Origin: JAMIFN01 sp964544605
GTDB lineage: Bacteria > Pseudomonadota > Gammaproteobacteria > Burkholderiales > Burkholderiaceae_C
DNA length: 64,000 nucleotides
Assembly: GCA_964544605.1 (NCBI GenBank)
Contig: CAZJBX010000004.1
Location: 1-64,000 of the forward strand
Direction: 5' to 3'
Translations under genes and position numbers: made by a program
Notes under the pieces: generated by a model
The model's input: only the letters and a program-made list of their open reading frames with translations
Database searches by the model: none
Told to the model about the DNA's origin: nothing
Part shown: positions 1 through 8,675 of the stretch, in pieces
Position numbering within the stretch: position 1 is the first letter of the stretch
Layout of the letters: each line of letters starts with the position of its first letter

Positions 1-2
1 CA

Positions 3-65
3 CTCGAAGGCGTGACCATGGGCGATGCACTGAGCTGGTTGCAGACCAACGCTGTGATTATTTGA
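3..65 (+). CDS. C-terminal end of an unidentified protein (5' part outside window)
   Basis: Frame 3 reads the last 20 codons of a protein ending in ...LQTNAVII and a TGA stop. The fragment is too short to assign to a family. It is called coding because the frame is open to the window edge and the stop is followed at once by non-coding structure (a long hairpin, then a tRNA promoter). No function is proposed. Confidence 0.5.
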   Translation, partial: LEGVTMGDALSWLQTNAVII

Positions 66-82
66 TGAAGCTGTGTGCTGCG

Positions 83-117
83 GCGTTTGCACTGAGCCAA
101 TGGCAAGGTGCAAACGC
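83..117. other. Two-tier hairpin between an unknown gene and tRNA-Val
   Basis: Bases 83-92 and 108-117 are perfect 10-bp inverted arms (GCGTTTGCAC/GTGCAAACGC). Inside, GCC-AAT-GGC (96-104) can form a second short stem. No T tract follows, so it is not a typical intrinsic terminator on the + strand. It could be an mRNA 3'-end stabiliser for the upstream gene or a protein-binding palindrome. Confidence 0.5.
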
Positions 118-137
118 GGGCAGTGCATGATTTCAGC

Positions 138-143
138 TATAAT
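138..143 (+). promoter_or_regulatory. -10 box of the tRNA-Val promoter
   Basis: A perfect TATAAT lies 12 bases before the mature tRNA-Val 5' end, as expected for a strong stable-RNA promoter. No good -35 hexamer is visible at 16-18 bases upstream, so the assignment rests on the -10 and the position. Confidence 0.55.
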
Positions 144-154
144 TTGCGCTTTCT

Positions 155-231
155 AGGCACATAGCTCAGTTGGTTAGAGCACCACCTTGACATGGTGGGG
201 GTCGTTGGTTCGAATCCAATTGTGCCTACCA
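155..231 (+). tRNA. tRNA-Val (anticodon GAC)
   Basis: A full cloverleaf can be drawn. The acceptor is AGGCACA/TGTGCCT with discriminator A and encoded CCA. The D arm has the TTGGTTAGA loop, the anticodon stem is CCACC/GGTGG with loop TTGACAT (anticodon GAC), and the T loop is TTCGAAT. It is 77 nt long and closely resembles the enterobacterial tRNA-Val(GAC) outside the acceptor stem. It appears monocistronic, with its own promoter and terminator. Confidence 0.97.
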
Positions 232-240
232 AATACTTCA

Positions 241-276
241 AAGGGCTTTAGGCAAAATTTGCTTAAAGCCTTTTTT
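241..276 (+). terminator. Intrinsic terminator after tRNA-Val
   Basis: A 13-bp stem (244-256 with 258-270, one G-U pair) is followed by TTTTTT at 271-276. It lies ten bases downstream of the tRNA CCA end. Confidence 0.85.
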
Positions 277-348
277 CATGGGGCTGTGAGCTGCTCTTTT
301 GCTTTTGGGCTCGCTCGTGATTGGTTTGTTTGATTCAGAGGAAAAGCA

Positions 349-3084
349 ATGAGTGAACTGAACTTTTCTCTAGCAGATTTGGATGCCCTGACGGGCGGTG
401 TATTTGCTGCTGCAACTTCAGATGAGCGTGGCGTGTTGCTGCGTGCTTGGCTAGAAAAGGCACCTGATGCGGCCCAGATGCAAGCGGTGATGAAAGAGTT
501 GCAGCATAAAGACCAAGGCGCCGCCAAAATCGTGCGCGAGCGGCTTGATGTGCTCAAACAGGTCGAGCAATTGGCGCAGCAGCAAGCTGCGTGGCAGACG
601 CAAGCACAGGCTTTGCTGGCGGCAGAAAAGGCAGCTATGGCCGAATTGCTGGCCTGCCAGCGCGAGGCGGAAACTGTTTTTGGCGATGCTGCAGCAACTG
701 AAGCCGCAGCGCTTTTGCAAGGCTTGGCAACGCGCATTCGTAACCTTGATGAGCTGGAAAAGCAAGTGCAGCTCCAACGGGAGGCGGCGGCTTTGTTGCG
801 CCTGCGCCTTGATGCCTTGTCCACCCAAGCCTTGGCTGCCGTGGCCGAGGCTTTGCCCACTTTGCAGGCTGAGGTGGCCAATTGGCAACAAAGCAGTGAG
901 GCCCTGCAAGCGGCCCCCGATTGGGTCAGCGTGGATGGCAAATTCGCCGTGCAGCTCAAAGAAGCGCAGCAGCAATTGCAGCTTTTGCATGGGGCTTTTG
1001 AAGCTGCATTTGCACAGGCCCAAGAGGCCGTGGCCGATAGCCAAGTGGCCTTGCCCAATATGCCTGTATGGGCCGAAGAAGTGCGCCAAACGCGCATGGC
1101 TGGCCTTGAGGAAGCGGCTCCCGCCAGCACTCAAACTCCCCGCCCTAAAGTGGATGCCCAAGCCCAAGCTGAGGCCATAGCAGCGGTGCAGGCCGTGTTG
1201 CAGCAATTGGAACAAGAGCTGGAGCTGGGGCATGGCAAGGCCAGCGTGGCGGCGGCCAATGCCGTGCGATCCAGCTTGAAAGAGCACGCGGCTGCACTGG
1301 ATGCAAAAACCGAATTCCGCGCCCAAGCGGCTTTGGCTGCGGCGGCTGAATTAGAAGGCTGGCAGCGCTGGCGTGCAAACCAAATTCGTGAAGACTTGAT
1401 TGCCCAAGCGCAGGCTTTGGTGAACGAGCCGCAAGGCGGCAGAAAGCAAAACGAGGCGCTCAAAGCCCTGCGCGATGCTTGGAAGGAAACCGATAAAGGC
1501 GGTATGCCTAACCCTGTGTTGTGGCGGCGCTTTGATGGCTTGTGCGACCAAGCCTACCAGGTGGTGGAGGCTTGGCGCAAAAAGGCCAGAGACAGTGAAA
1601 ATGAAGTGCTGGCCAAACGCCGTGCCTTGATGGCTGATTTGCAAGCTTTGGCGAAAGCCCAGGCCGAAGCGGAAAAACCTGATGGTCGCAGCTTCCGATT
1701 GGCCCTGAGCCAACTGAACAAGGCTTGGCAAGAGGCCGGTCATCTGTCTGCCAAAGCCTATGAAAAAATACAAGGGCAGTGGAAGCAGTTGCTCAAAGAG
1801 GCCGAAGCGCCTTTGCGCCAAGCCCAAAGTGAGAACATGCGCCTGCGCAAAGCCTTGATTGCCGAGGCCCAAGCCTTGGCCCAAGAGCTGCCCTTGCGGG
1901 TGGAAGCGGTGCAGGCTCTGCAAAAACGCTGGCAAGAGCTGGCGCAAGCCTTCGCCTTGCCACGCCGAGACGAACAAAAGCTGTGGGAAGCCTTCCGCCA
2001 GCCCTTAGATGAGGCCTTCAACCGCAAGGGCCAAGCCCGTGCCCAAGTGCAGGCGGCGGTGACGGCGCATGAACAGGCCGTGCTGGACGCGGCCAAGGCG
2101 CTGGAAGCGGCCAACGCTAGCGGCGATGCGCAAGCCATTGCAGCGGCCATGGCCGCTTTGCAAGCCGCTGTGCGTGGCAAAACTGAGGACAGCAGCGGCG
2201 CGGATCAAGCTTCTGCCCAAGCTGTAGCCGATCCCGCCCAAGCGGCTGAAACGGCAGAAGCTGCTGCCGATGCTGAGACAGAAGTCCAAGCCAGCCCCAG
2301 CGACGAGGGCCAAGCAGAGGCCACAGACACTGAAGCGCCTGCCGACGCAGAAGAAGGCAGTGCCGCATCTGGCGATGAGGAGGGCAAGGCCGAAGCTGCG
2401 CCTGCTCGCCCCAGCGTGAAGCGGGCTGTGGTGGCCATGCGTGGCGATGACCGCCCTGATGCGAAAAAGAGTGACAGCCGCTTGGCTGCTTTGCAACAGG
2501 GCAAAGAGGCGGGCCGAGGCAAGCGCTTTGAGCGCGGCGAACGCCCCGACCGTGGTGCTGCTGCTGGCCGTGGTGCGGCGGCTGGGCGCTTTGAACGCCC
2601 TGAGCGCGAGGCGCGCGGCCCGCGTTTGTCCAACCAAGCTTTTGCCGCACAAAAAGCGGCGATGGCACAGGCCGAGCAAGCCTTGCGTGCTTTGAACCAG
2701 CAGGCCCACGGGGCCAGCTTGGGGCAACTGCTGCAAAGCTGGCAAGCACGCCAGGCCGATGCCATGCCCGCTGCGGCCGATTTGGGCCGTGCCGTGAAAA
2801 CCGCCACGCACAGCCTGTGGGCAGCGGCGATTGGCGAGGCGGCGCAAGGCGCTGAGGCCGCAGCCACGGCTTTGCTGCGCCTAGAGATGGCCGCCGATGT
2901 GCCCACGCCTGCGGAGCAACAAGCGGCCAAGCGCCAGATGCAATTGCAGCTTTTAACGCAGAAAGACCGCGCCCTGCCGGCCGAGACTTGGCCGCAGGAT
3001 GTGGCCACGGTGCTGGCCAGCGCGCACGAGGCCAGCGCCGCCAAGCGTTTGGATGCCGTGTTGCGTAAATTGCTGCGCAAATAA
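349..3084 (+). CDS. DUF349 domain protein, long alanine/glutamine-rich coiled coil
   Basis: This 911-residue cytoplasmic protein is built almost entirely from A/Q/E/L-rich helices. Repeated DUF349-type motifs appear around residues 370-415, 445-480 and 520-560 (for example DAWKETDKGG, LNKAWQEAGH and LQKRWQEL). A low-complexity acidic/alanine stretch spans about 610-700, followed by an Arg/Gly-rich segment near 725-760 and a last helical domain. The ATG is preceded by AGAGGAAA. DUF349 proteins are common in proteobacteria and have no agreed biochemical role. It stands alone between tRNA-Val and a convergent thiolase-like gene. Family assignment is good; function is unknown. Confidence 0.85.
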   Translation: MSELNFSLADLDALTGGVFAAATSDERGVLLRAWLEKAPDAAQMQAVMKELQHKDQGAAKIVRERLDVLKQVEQLAQQQAAWQTQAQALLAAEKAAMAELLACQREAETVFGDAAATEAAALLQGLATRIRNLDELEKQVQLQREAAALLRLRLDALSTQALAAVAEALPTLQAEVANWQQSSEALQAAPDWVSVDGKFAVQLKEAQQQLQLLHGAFEAAFAQAQEAVADSQVALPNMPVWAEEVRQTRMAGLEEAAPASTQTPRPKVDAQAQAEAIAAVQAVLQQLEQELELGHGKASVAAANAVRSSLKEHAAALDAKTEFRAQAALAAAAELEGWQRWRANQIREDLIAQAQALVNEPQGGRKQNEALKALRDAWKETDKGGMPNPVLWRRFDGLCDQAYQVVEAWRKKARDSENEVLAKRRALMADLQALAKAQAEAEKPDGRSFRLALSQLNKAWQEAGHLSAKAYEKIQGQWKQLLKEAEAPLRQAQSENMRLRKALIAEAQALAQELPLRVEAVQALQKRWQELAQAFALPRRDEQKLWEAFRQPLDEAFNRKGQARAQVQAAVTAHEQAVLDAAKALEAANASGDAQAIAAAMAALQAAVRGKTEDSSGADQASAQAVADPAQAAETAEAAADAETEVQASPSDEGQAEATDTEAPADAEEGSAASGDEEGKAEAAPARPSVKRAVVAMRGDDRPDAKKSDSRLAALQQGKEAGRGKRFERGERPDRGAAAGRGAAAGRFERPEREARGPRLSNQAFAAQKAAMAQAEQALRALNQQAHGASLGQLLQSWQARQADAMPAAADLGRAVKTATHSLWAAAIGEAAQGAEAAATALLRLEMAADVPTPAEQQAAKRQMQLQLLTQKDRALPAETWPQDVATVLASAHEASAAKRLDAVLRKLLRK

Positions 3085-3128
3085 GCAGCAAGGCCAGTAT
3101 TTGTAGCCTTTGGTGCAGCCATAAAAAT

Positions 3129-3155
3129 GGCCCTCAATTGAGGGCCGTTTTTTTG
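3129..3155. terminator. Terminator between convergent DUF349 and thiolase-like genes
   Basis: GGCCCTCAATTGAGGGCC (3129-3146) is a perfect palindrome followed by GTTTTTTTG on the + strand. On the minus strand it is followed by CATTTTTAT, so it can serve both converging genes. Confidence 0.85.
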
Positions 3156-3186
3156 TGGGGCAGGGCGGTTTGCCCTTTAATTGGGC

Positions 3187-4404
3187 TTATTCAGCGCCGC
3201 GCAAAATCAGCGCCACCTGCTCGCTCATGACACCGCCCGTGCCTGAGACATAGGCCAGGTCGTGTTGCTTCAATTGGCGCTCGCCTGAGCGGCCTTGGAT
3301 TTGCTGCATGGCCTCAATCACCTGACTCATGCCGCCTGCATTGGCCGCTTGGCCAAAAGAGAGCTGGCCGCCGTGGGTGTTCATGGGGAAGTTGCCTTTG
3401 TAGGTGAAGTCATGCGCTTTGATGAAGTCGATGCCTTTGCCTTTTTCGCAGAAGCCCGCATCCTCAAGCGAGAGCAGCACGGTGATGGAGTAGCAGTCGT
3501 AAATCTGCGCCATGTCCATATCGGCGGGCTTGAGGCCAGCCATAGCAAAAGCGCGGCGGCTGGCGGGGCCAATCGGCGTTTCCAGCATGTCTTTGGCGTA
3601 GGTGGGGGATTTGCTCTGCACATACTCGCCTGCGCCGACCACGCGCACAGGGCGGTGTTTGCAGCGTTTGGCGATGTCCTCACGGGTGACGACCACGGCT
3701 GCGCCGCCTGCCACGGGCATCACGATTTCCAGCATACGCAGGGGGTCAGCCACCAGGCGGCTATTGAGCACATCATCTACGCTGATGGGCTGGCCGTAGA
3801 ACATGGCATCTGGGTTGGCGCAGGCATTGGTGCGTTGATCAACGCAAATGCGGGCAATGGTGGCCGCGTCATAGCCGTAAGTGGCGGCGTAACGCTGGGC
3901 AATCATGGCGTAGCCCGTGTTTTGCGCCATATGGCCGTAGGGCAAGTCCATCTCGGCCTCGGGCGCACCAAAGCGGGTGGAGTGGCCGCCAAAGCGCGAG
4001 GCTTTGAGCACTTCCAGCGCGTGATTGTCGTGTGCGCTCATGGGGGCCATGCGCGCAGGCATGACGCAGACGACGGTGTCGCACATGCCCATTTCAATGG
4101 CCATGGCCGCACGCCAAACTGCGCCCGCGTTGGAAGTGCCGCCCAAGTCAATGGCCTCGGCAAAGTTCAAGGGCACGCCCAAGTACTCGCCACACATGGC
4201 AGGCACAAAGCTGCTGGCTTCATGGAAGTAGGCGCTGGAAACCACCAAGCCGTCCATGTCTTTCAGGCTCAAGCCGGCATCGGCCAAGGCTTGGGTGGTC
4301 AAATCGGCCACTTGCTCCAAGTGGAACATTTGTGGCGCAGAGTTGTATTTTTCGGGTTTGTATTGCGCCGCACCCACAATGGCGGCTTTGCCTTGCAGTC
4401 CCAT
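3187..4404 (-). CDS. Thiolase-superfamily (SCP-x/Ltp-like) protein without thiolase cysteines
   Basis: A 405-residue protein of the thiolase-like lipid-transfer (Ltp/SCP-x) clade. The fold is recognisable from GLQGKAAIVGAAQYKP at the start, the central GGAAVVVT segment and NTHGGQLSFGQAANAGG near 345-360. The nucleophilic Cys of true thiolases is absent: the equivalent region reads DLGGTSNAGAVWRAAMAIEMG. The GHP histidine motif and the CxG cysteine are also absent. A YDCY motif matches the YDHF of Ltp2-type aldolases, so a C-C lyase or non-thiolytic acyl-CoA role is more likely than thiolysis. The start is supported by AAGGAAG eight bases upstream. It is not next to the igr-like operon but belongs to the same family as that operon's aldolase. 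Confidence 0.8.
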   Translation of the reverse strand: MGLQGKAAIVGAAQYKPEKYNSAPQMFHLEQVADLTTQALADAGLSLKDMDGLVVSSAYFHEASSFVPAMCGEYLGVPLNFAEAIDLGGTSNAGAVWRAAMAIEMGMCDTVVCVMPARMAPMSAHDNHALEVLKASRFGGHSTRFGAPEAEMDLPYGHMAQNTGYAMIAQRYAATYGYDAATIARICVDQRTNACANPDAMFYGQPISVDDVLNSRLVADPLRMLEIVMPVAGGAAVVVTREDIAKRCKHRPVRVVGAGEYVQSKSPTYAKDMLETPIGPASRRAFAMAGLKPADMDMAQIYDCYSITVLLSLEDAGFCEKGKGIDFIKAHDFTYKGNFPMNTHGGQLSFGQAANAGGMSQVIEAMQQIQGRSGERQLKQHDLAYVSGTGGVMSEQVALILRGAE

Positions 4405-4578
4405 ACTGTTGTCTTCCTTATGGTGGTAGATGGAGAGAATTCGATGCCCCGATTATTACAGAGCCAGCGCAGGCTTTTTTCGTCTATCGGGACTAGCGCC
4501 AACGCAGCCGCTTTTTGCCGCTGCGGCGCGCCGCTTGTGGCACACTGCGCCCTCGTTTGAGGTGCTTGGAGTTGTGTT

Positions 4579-4959
4579 GTGAAGTCAAACTTGACGATTG
4601 ATATCAATGTGTTGTTTTCTGCCGAGCGCACTTTGCTCTCGTGGAACCGCACCAGCTTGGCCTTTATGGCCTTTGGCTTTGCCATTGAGCGCGGCGGCTT
4701 GCTTATGCGCGGCCTGATGCCCAGCGCCGTGCCACAGTCGCAGTTGTGGCTGGCCATTGCCATGGGGGCGAGCTTGATTTTGATGGGCGTGGCCACGGCC
4801 TATTACTCGGCGCGGCAGTATGCGCGCCTGTTGCGCGAGTCTGCGCCGCCCGACTTGCCTGCCCATTACCGCGCCAGTTGGGGCTTGTGGGTGAATTACT
4901 TTTTGGCCTTTTTCGGCCTGCTTTTTGTGCTGTTGATGGCTTGGTGGCACAGCAGTTGA
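4579..4959 (+). CDS. DUF202 (YidH-like) small inner-membrane protein
   Basis: A 126-residue protein with the DUF202 signature near the N-terminus (SAERTLLSWNRTSLAFMAFG) and three hydrophobic segments at about 25-45, 57-78 and 105-123. It starts at GTG 4579 with GGAG seven bases upstream. Members of this family are integral membrane proteins of unknown function; E. coli YidH is the reference. It lies in a divergent arrangement with the thiolase-like gene and about 100 bases before a hemerythrin-like gene. Confidence 0.85.
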   Translation: MKSNLTIDINVLFSAERTLLSWNRTSLAFMAFGFAIERGGLLMRGLMPSAVPQSQLWLAIAMGASLILMGVATAYYSARQYARLLRESAPPDLPAHYRASWGLWVNYFLAFFGLLFVLLMAWWHSS

Positions 4960-5059
4960 AGATGGCGCTGTTCTTTAATCTGCATCAAAGTAGCGGCCCT
5001 GCAACGGGCTGGCTTTGATTTAAGATGCATCTTTCCGTTATCTTTTGTTGGGCCGCTCC

Positions 5060-5431
5060 ATGTCCTTGATTCTTTGGCAAAACCTCTCGAAAACCGATCA
5101 CGATGAAATCGACCACCAGCATCAGCGCATGTTGGAGTCCATCAACACCTTGCGGGTGATGCACGAACGAGGGCAGCGGGAGGCCATTGCCATCAGCTTG
5201 GCCGATATTGAAAGCTTTTTGCAGGCGCATTTCGCCTTTGAGGAGGGGTTGATGCTGGAGACGGAGTACCCCTATCTTGAGCCGCACCAGATTGTGAACA
5301 AGTTGTTTTTGAAGAAGGTGGCGGGTTTTCGCGCCCGCTATGAGGCGGGGGAAGATATGTTCGAGGAAATGCACGCCTCTTTCTCGCGTTGGCTGGGTTT
5401 TCACATCCATATGATGAATCGCCAAGATTGA
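5060..5431 (+). CDS. Bacteriohemerythrin-like protein with two substituted iron ligands
   Basis: A 123-residue single-domain hemerythrin. The family motifs are present: IDHQHQRML at 17-25, HFAFEEGLM at 57-65, YPYLEPHQIVNKLF at 70-83 and WLGFHIHMMN at 111-120. Of the seven canonical di-iron ligands, H21, H57, E61, H76 and H115 are kept. The second His of the HxxxH pair is N80 and the bridging Asp of HIxxxD is N120. This suggests altered or lost O2/di-iron binding. ATG 5060 is preferred because it begins at the conserved N-terminus; an in-frame TTG at 5045 is the alternative. No clear ribosome site is seen. Confidence 0.82.
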   Translation: MSLILWQNLSKTDHDEIDHQHQRMLESINTLRVMHERGQREAIAISLADIESFLQAHFAFEEGLMLETEYPYLEPHQIVNKLFLKKVAGFRARYEAGEDMFEEMHASFSRWLGFHIHMMNRQD

Positions 5432-5477
5432 GGGTGTTGGGTCGGTCTGCGGTCTGCTGATCGGCCCAAGGTGGCCA

Positions 5478-5506
5478 TAAAAAATGCCCCTTTTAAGGGG
5501 CATTTT
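5478..5506. terminator. Bidirectional terminator between hemerythrin-like and FadB-like genes
   Basis: AAAATGCCCC-TTTTAA-GGGGCATTTT (5481-5506) is a perfect inverted repeat with A runs before and T runs after, so it can act in both directions. The two flanking genes converge on it. Confidence 0.85.
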
Positions 5507-5525
5507 GCGTATCGCGCCGTGGCGC

Positions 5526-7628
5526 TTAGGCGTTGAATTTCGCGCCCTCGTCGGCCAATTGCGTCAGCAGCTCGGCTGCTTGCCAGAAGGCGGGGTCGCC
5601 ATGCGGGTTGGTGGCAAAGCGCTTCATGGCCTCAATGATGTTGAACAGGCCCACCTCGTCGGCGTATTGCATGGGGCCGCCACGGAAGGCGGGGAAGCCA
5701 TAGCCCGTGATGTAAACCATGTCGATATCGCTGGCGCGCTCGGCAATGCCTTCTTTCAAAATCTTCGCGCCCTCATTGACCAAGGCGTAAACGCAGCGGG
5801 CCACGATTTCCTGCTCGCTGATTTTGCGCGCTTGCAAGCCTTGCTCTTGGCGCTTGGCTTCAATCATGGCCAGCACCTCTTTGGCAGGCACAGGGGCGCG
5901 GGCACCGGGCACATAGTCGTACCAGCCTTTGCCCACTTTTTGCCCAAAGCGCCCTTGCGCGTCAATCCAATCGGCGGTGGGGCTGTAGAACTTGCCGGCG
6001 TAGAGCTGGCGCTGGCGTTGGCGGATGGAGCCCATGACATCGTTGCCGACCAAATCGCACATGCGGAAGGGGCCCATATTCATGCCGAATTTTTCCATGG
6101 CCTTATCGACTTGGGCGGGCGTAGCGCCTTCATCGACCAAGAACAGGGCTTGGCGGATATAGGGGTCGAGCATACGGTTGCCAATAAAGCCGTCGCACAC
6201 GCCAGAGACGATGGCGAGTTTGCGGATTTTCTTGGCCAAGCCCAGGGCGGTGGCCAGCACTTCTTTGCTGGTTTTGGCGCCGCGCACGACTTCCAGCAGC
6301 TTCATCACATTGGCTGGGCTGAAAAAGTGCAGGCCAATCACATCTTCAGGGCGAGCGGTGATGGCGGCAATGGCGTCCACATCCAAGGTGGAGGTGTTGG
6401 TGGCCAAAATTGCGCCAGGCTTGGCGATGGCATCGAGCTGGGAGAAGACTTTTTCCTTCACGCCCATGTCTTCAAACACGGCTTCAATGATGAGGTCGCA
6501 GTCTTTCAAGTCGTCGTAAGAGAGGCTGGGGGCCAGCAAGCCGCCCATCATGGCTTCCACTTTTTCTTGTGTCAGGCGGCCTTTTTTCACCTGCGCTTCG
6601 TAGTTTTTGCGGATGGTGGCCGTGCCACGATCGAGCGCCTCTTGCTTCATTTCAAGCAAAACCACGGGGATGCCAGCCGAGAGGAAGTTCATGGCAATGC
6701 CGCCGCCCATGGTGCCAGCGCCAATCACGCCCACTTTTTTGATGTCGCGCTGCGGCGTATCGGCAGGCACATCGGCCACTTTGCCAGCGGCGCGCTGGGC
6801 CAAAAACACATGCTGTGCCGCCCGTGCTTGGGGGCTGTGCATCAAGGTCAAAATGTGCTCTTGCTCTTTGGCAATGGCGGCATCAAAAGGCAGTTTGACG
6901 GCCGCCTGCAAAGACTCCAAGCAAAGCTTGGGGGCAATTTGGTTTTTATTGGCATTCACCACGGCGCGCACGCTGGTGAAGAAGCCGTCGGCATGGGGGT
7001 GTTGGGCCGACAAATCACGGGTGCGGGTGATGGGCTGATCGGCATTCGCTTTGGCGTAGGCAATGGCATCGGCGAGCACGCTTGCGCTGTCTTCGCTCAA
7101 AGCTTGCACCAGTTTTTGCAGAGGCAAATCAGCCAAGCCATCAACGGGCACGGTTTTGCCTGAAATGATCATATTGGTGGCCACTTCAATGCCCACCACG
7201 CGGGGGAAGCGCTGCGTGCCGCCTGCGCCGGGCAGAATGCCCAAACCCACTTCAGGGAAGCCCACCACAGTGCCTTTGGCAAACAAGCGCGCATGGCAGG
7301 CCAAGGCCAGCTCTAGGCCGCCGCCCAAAGCCAAGCCGTGAATGGCGGCCACGACCAGTTTGCCCGATTGCTCCAGCGCATCCATCAGCGGCGTGAAGAT
7401 GGGTTGCTTGATATTGGCAAAGTCGCCGAACTCTTTGATGTCCGCGCCACCGCACCAAGCCTTGCCCGCGCCGTGCAGCACGATGGCCTTGACGCTGGCA
7501 TCCAAATTGGCGGCATTCACGGCGCTGACGATGTGGCGGCGCAAGGCCCAGCTCAGGGCATTCACAGGGGGGTGGCTGAGGGTGACGATGGCGATGCCAT
7601 CTTGCACGGTGTAGAGGTCTTGGCTCAT
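5526..7628 (-). CDS. Enoyl-CoA hydratase/3-hydroxyacyl-CoA dehydrogenase (FadB/FadJ-like bifunctional)
   Basis: A 700-residue beta-oxidation enzyme. An N-terminal crotonase domain (about 1-200) carries the oxyanion and catalytic segments GGGLELALA (E106) and GFPEVGLGILPGAGG (E126), both hydratase glutamates kept. A Rossmann NAD-binding 3-hydroxyacyl-CoA dehydrogenase domain starts near 297 (VGVIGAGTMGGGIAM), with the catalytic His in GLHFFSPANVMKLLE, followed by two C-terminal helical domains. It would hydrate enoyl-CoA and oxidise the 3-hydroxyacyl-CoA. The layout is that of FadJ or peroxisomal multifunctional enzyme. No fadA-type thiolase is adjacent, so substrate range cannot be told from context. 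Confidence 0.9.
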   Translation of the reverse strand: MSQDLYTVQDGIAIVTLSHPPVNALSWALRRHIVSAVNAANLDASVKAIVLHGAGKAWCGGADIKEFGDFANIKQPIFTPLMDALEQSGKLVVAAIHGLALGGGLELALACHARLFAKGTVVGFPEVGLGILPGAGGTQRFPRVVGIEVATNMIISGKTVPVDGLADLPLQKLVQALSEDSASVLADAIAYAKANADQPITRTRDLSAQHPHADGFFTSVRAVVNANKNQIAPKLCLESLQAAVKLPFDAAIAKEQEHILTLMHSPQARAAQHVFLAQRAAGKVADVPADTPQRDIKKVGVIGAGTMGGGIAMNFLSAGIPVVLLEMKQEALDRGTATIRKNYEAQVKKGRLTQEKVEAMMGGLLAPSLSYDDLKDCDLIIEAVFEDMGVKEKVFSQLDAIAKPGAILATNTSTLDVDAIAAITARPEDVIGLHFFSPANVMKLLEVVRGAKTSKEVLATALGLAKKIRKLAIVSGVCDGFIGNRMLDPYIRQALFLVDEGATPAQVDKAMEKFGMNMGPFRMCDLVGNDVMGSIRQRQRQLYAGKFYSPTADWIDAQGRFGQKVGKGWYDYVPGARAPVPAKEVLAMIEAKRQEQGLQARKISEQEIVARCVYALVNEGAKILKEGIAERASDIDMVYITGYGFPAFRGGPMQYADEVGLFNIIEAMKRFATNPHGDPAFWQAAELLTQLADEGAKFNA

Positions 7629-7658
7629 GGGTGAGTGTCCTTTTTTTGTTGTGAAAAC

Positions 7659-8675
7659 TTAAGTCCAAAAAGCATGGACGATGTGGAAATAAATGGGCGC
7701 GGCAAAAATCACTGAAGCGAGTTTGTCCAGCATACTGCCGTAGCCCACAATGGTTTCGCCCCAGTTGGCAATGCCTCGGTCGCGCTTGATGGCGGCCAAG
7801 AGCAAATTGCCCAACATGCCAATGGCGGCGATGATGAGGGCAATCAGAGGCGCTTGCCACAAATTAAACGGGGTCATCCACCACAGCAGCAGGCCCATGA
7901 GGGTGGCACTGCCAAGGCCAGCGAGGATGGTTTTGAGGGTCATCTCAGGTACCAAGCGGCGCAGCAGCGGCATACTGCGTGTGAGCTTGCCGCTGAGGTA
8001 TTGCGCCATATCGCTGCTTTGCACCACCAACACCAAAAAGGCAATCAACAGCAGATTGCGGCCCTCGTAATGGGGAATCTTCAAAGCCAGCAAAGCGGGC
8101 ACATGGCTGATGCAATAAATGCTGACCATGAGGCCCCATTGCACTTTGCTGGAGCGCTCTAGAAAGCGTGTGGTATCGGCATACAAGGCCGAGAGCATGG
8201 GCAAAAACAAAAAAGCGTAAACAGGGATGACCAAGGTATAAAGGTCGTAGCTCTCCAGCCAAATCAGCACATATTGCAGCGGCAAGATGATGTAAAAACC
8301 TGCGGCAATGGCCCAGTGGTCTGAGCGCCGCGTGTATTGCAGGCTGATGAACTCCCGTAGGGCGTAAAACGACAAAAACACAAACAACACCGTGATGCCC
8401 ACTTTGCCCAGCCAAAAGGCCAGAGACAGCACGGCGGCCATCCACCACCACAGGCGCACACGGCTGTTGTAGTTGGCAATCACGGCCTGTGTTTTGGCCG
8501 AACCATCCATGCCATGCAAGGCCCAGCCCACCACTTTGCCCAAAAACAGCACGCCCAGCACGCCGAGAAAGATGAGTTGGTTGGCCCTTTGGTAAGCCGA
8601 CTCGCTCAAGATATGCGGGCTGCTATTGAGCACAGACTGCCACAAGCCCGAGACACTGCTCCAATCAAGCGCCAT
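7659..8675 (-). CDS. CdsA-family (YnbB-like) phosphatidate cytidylyltransferase homologue
   Basis: A 338-residue polytopic membrane protein with about eight hydrophobic segments and a C-terminal CDP-diglyceride synthetase region (AIKRDRGIANWGETIVGYGSMLDKLAS). The CdsA signature is normally KRDxGxKDxGxxIPGHGGxxDRxDS. Here the K-D pair is A-N, IPGHGG is IVGYGS and DRxDS is DKLAS. It therefore belongs to a divergent branch, as E. coli YnbB does, and activity on phosphatidate is uncertain. Its start overlaps the stop of the upstream PlsC-like acyltransferase by 11 bases, which implies coupled translation and a shared lipid role at the inner membrane. Confidence 0.8.
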   Translation of the reverse strand: MALDWSSVSGLWQSVLNSSPHILSESAYQRANQLIFLGVLGVLFLGKVVGWALHGMDGSAKTQAVIANYNSRVRLWWWMAAVLSLAFWLGKVGITVLFVFLSFYALREFISLQYTRRSDHWAIAAGFYIILPLQYVLIWLESYDLYTLVIPVYAFLFLPMLSALYADTTRFLERSSKVQWGLMVSIYCISHVPALLALKIPHYEGRNLLLIAFLVLVVQSSDMAQYLSGKLTRSMPLLRRLVPEMTLKTILAGLGSATLMGLLLWWMTPFNLWQAPLIALIIAAIGMLGNLLLAAIKRDRGIANWGETIVGYGSMLDKLASVIFAAPIYFHIVHAFWT

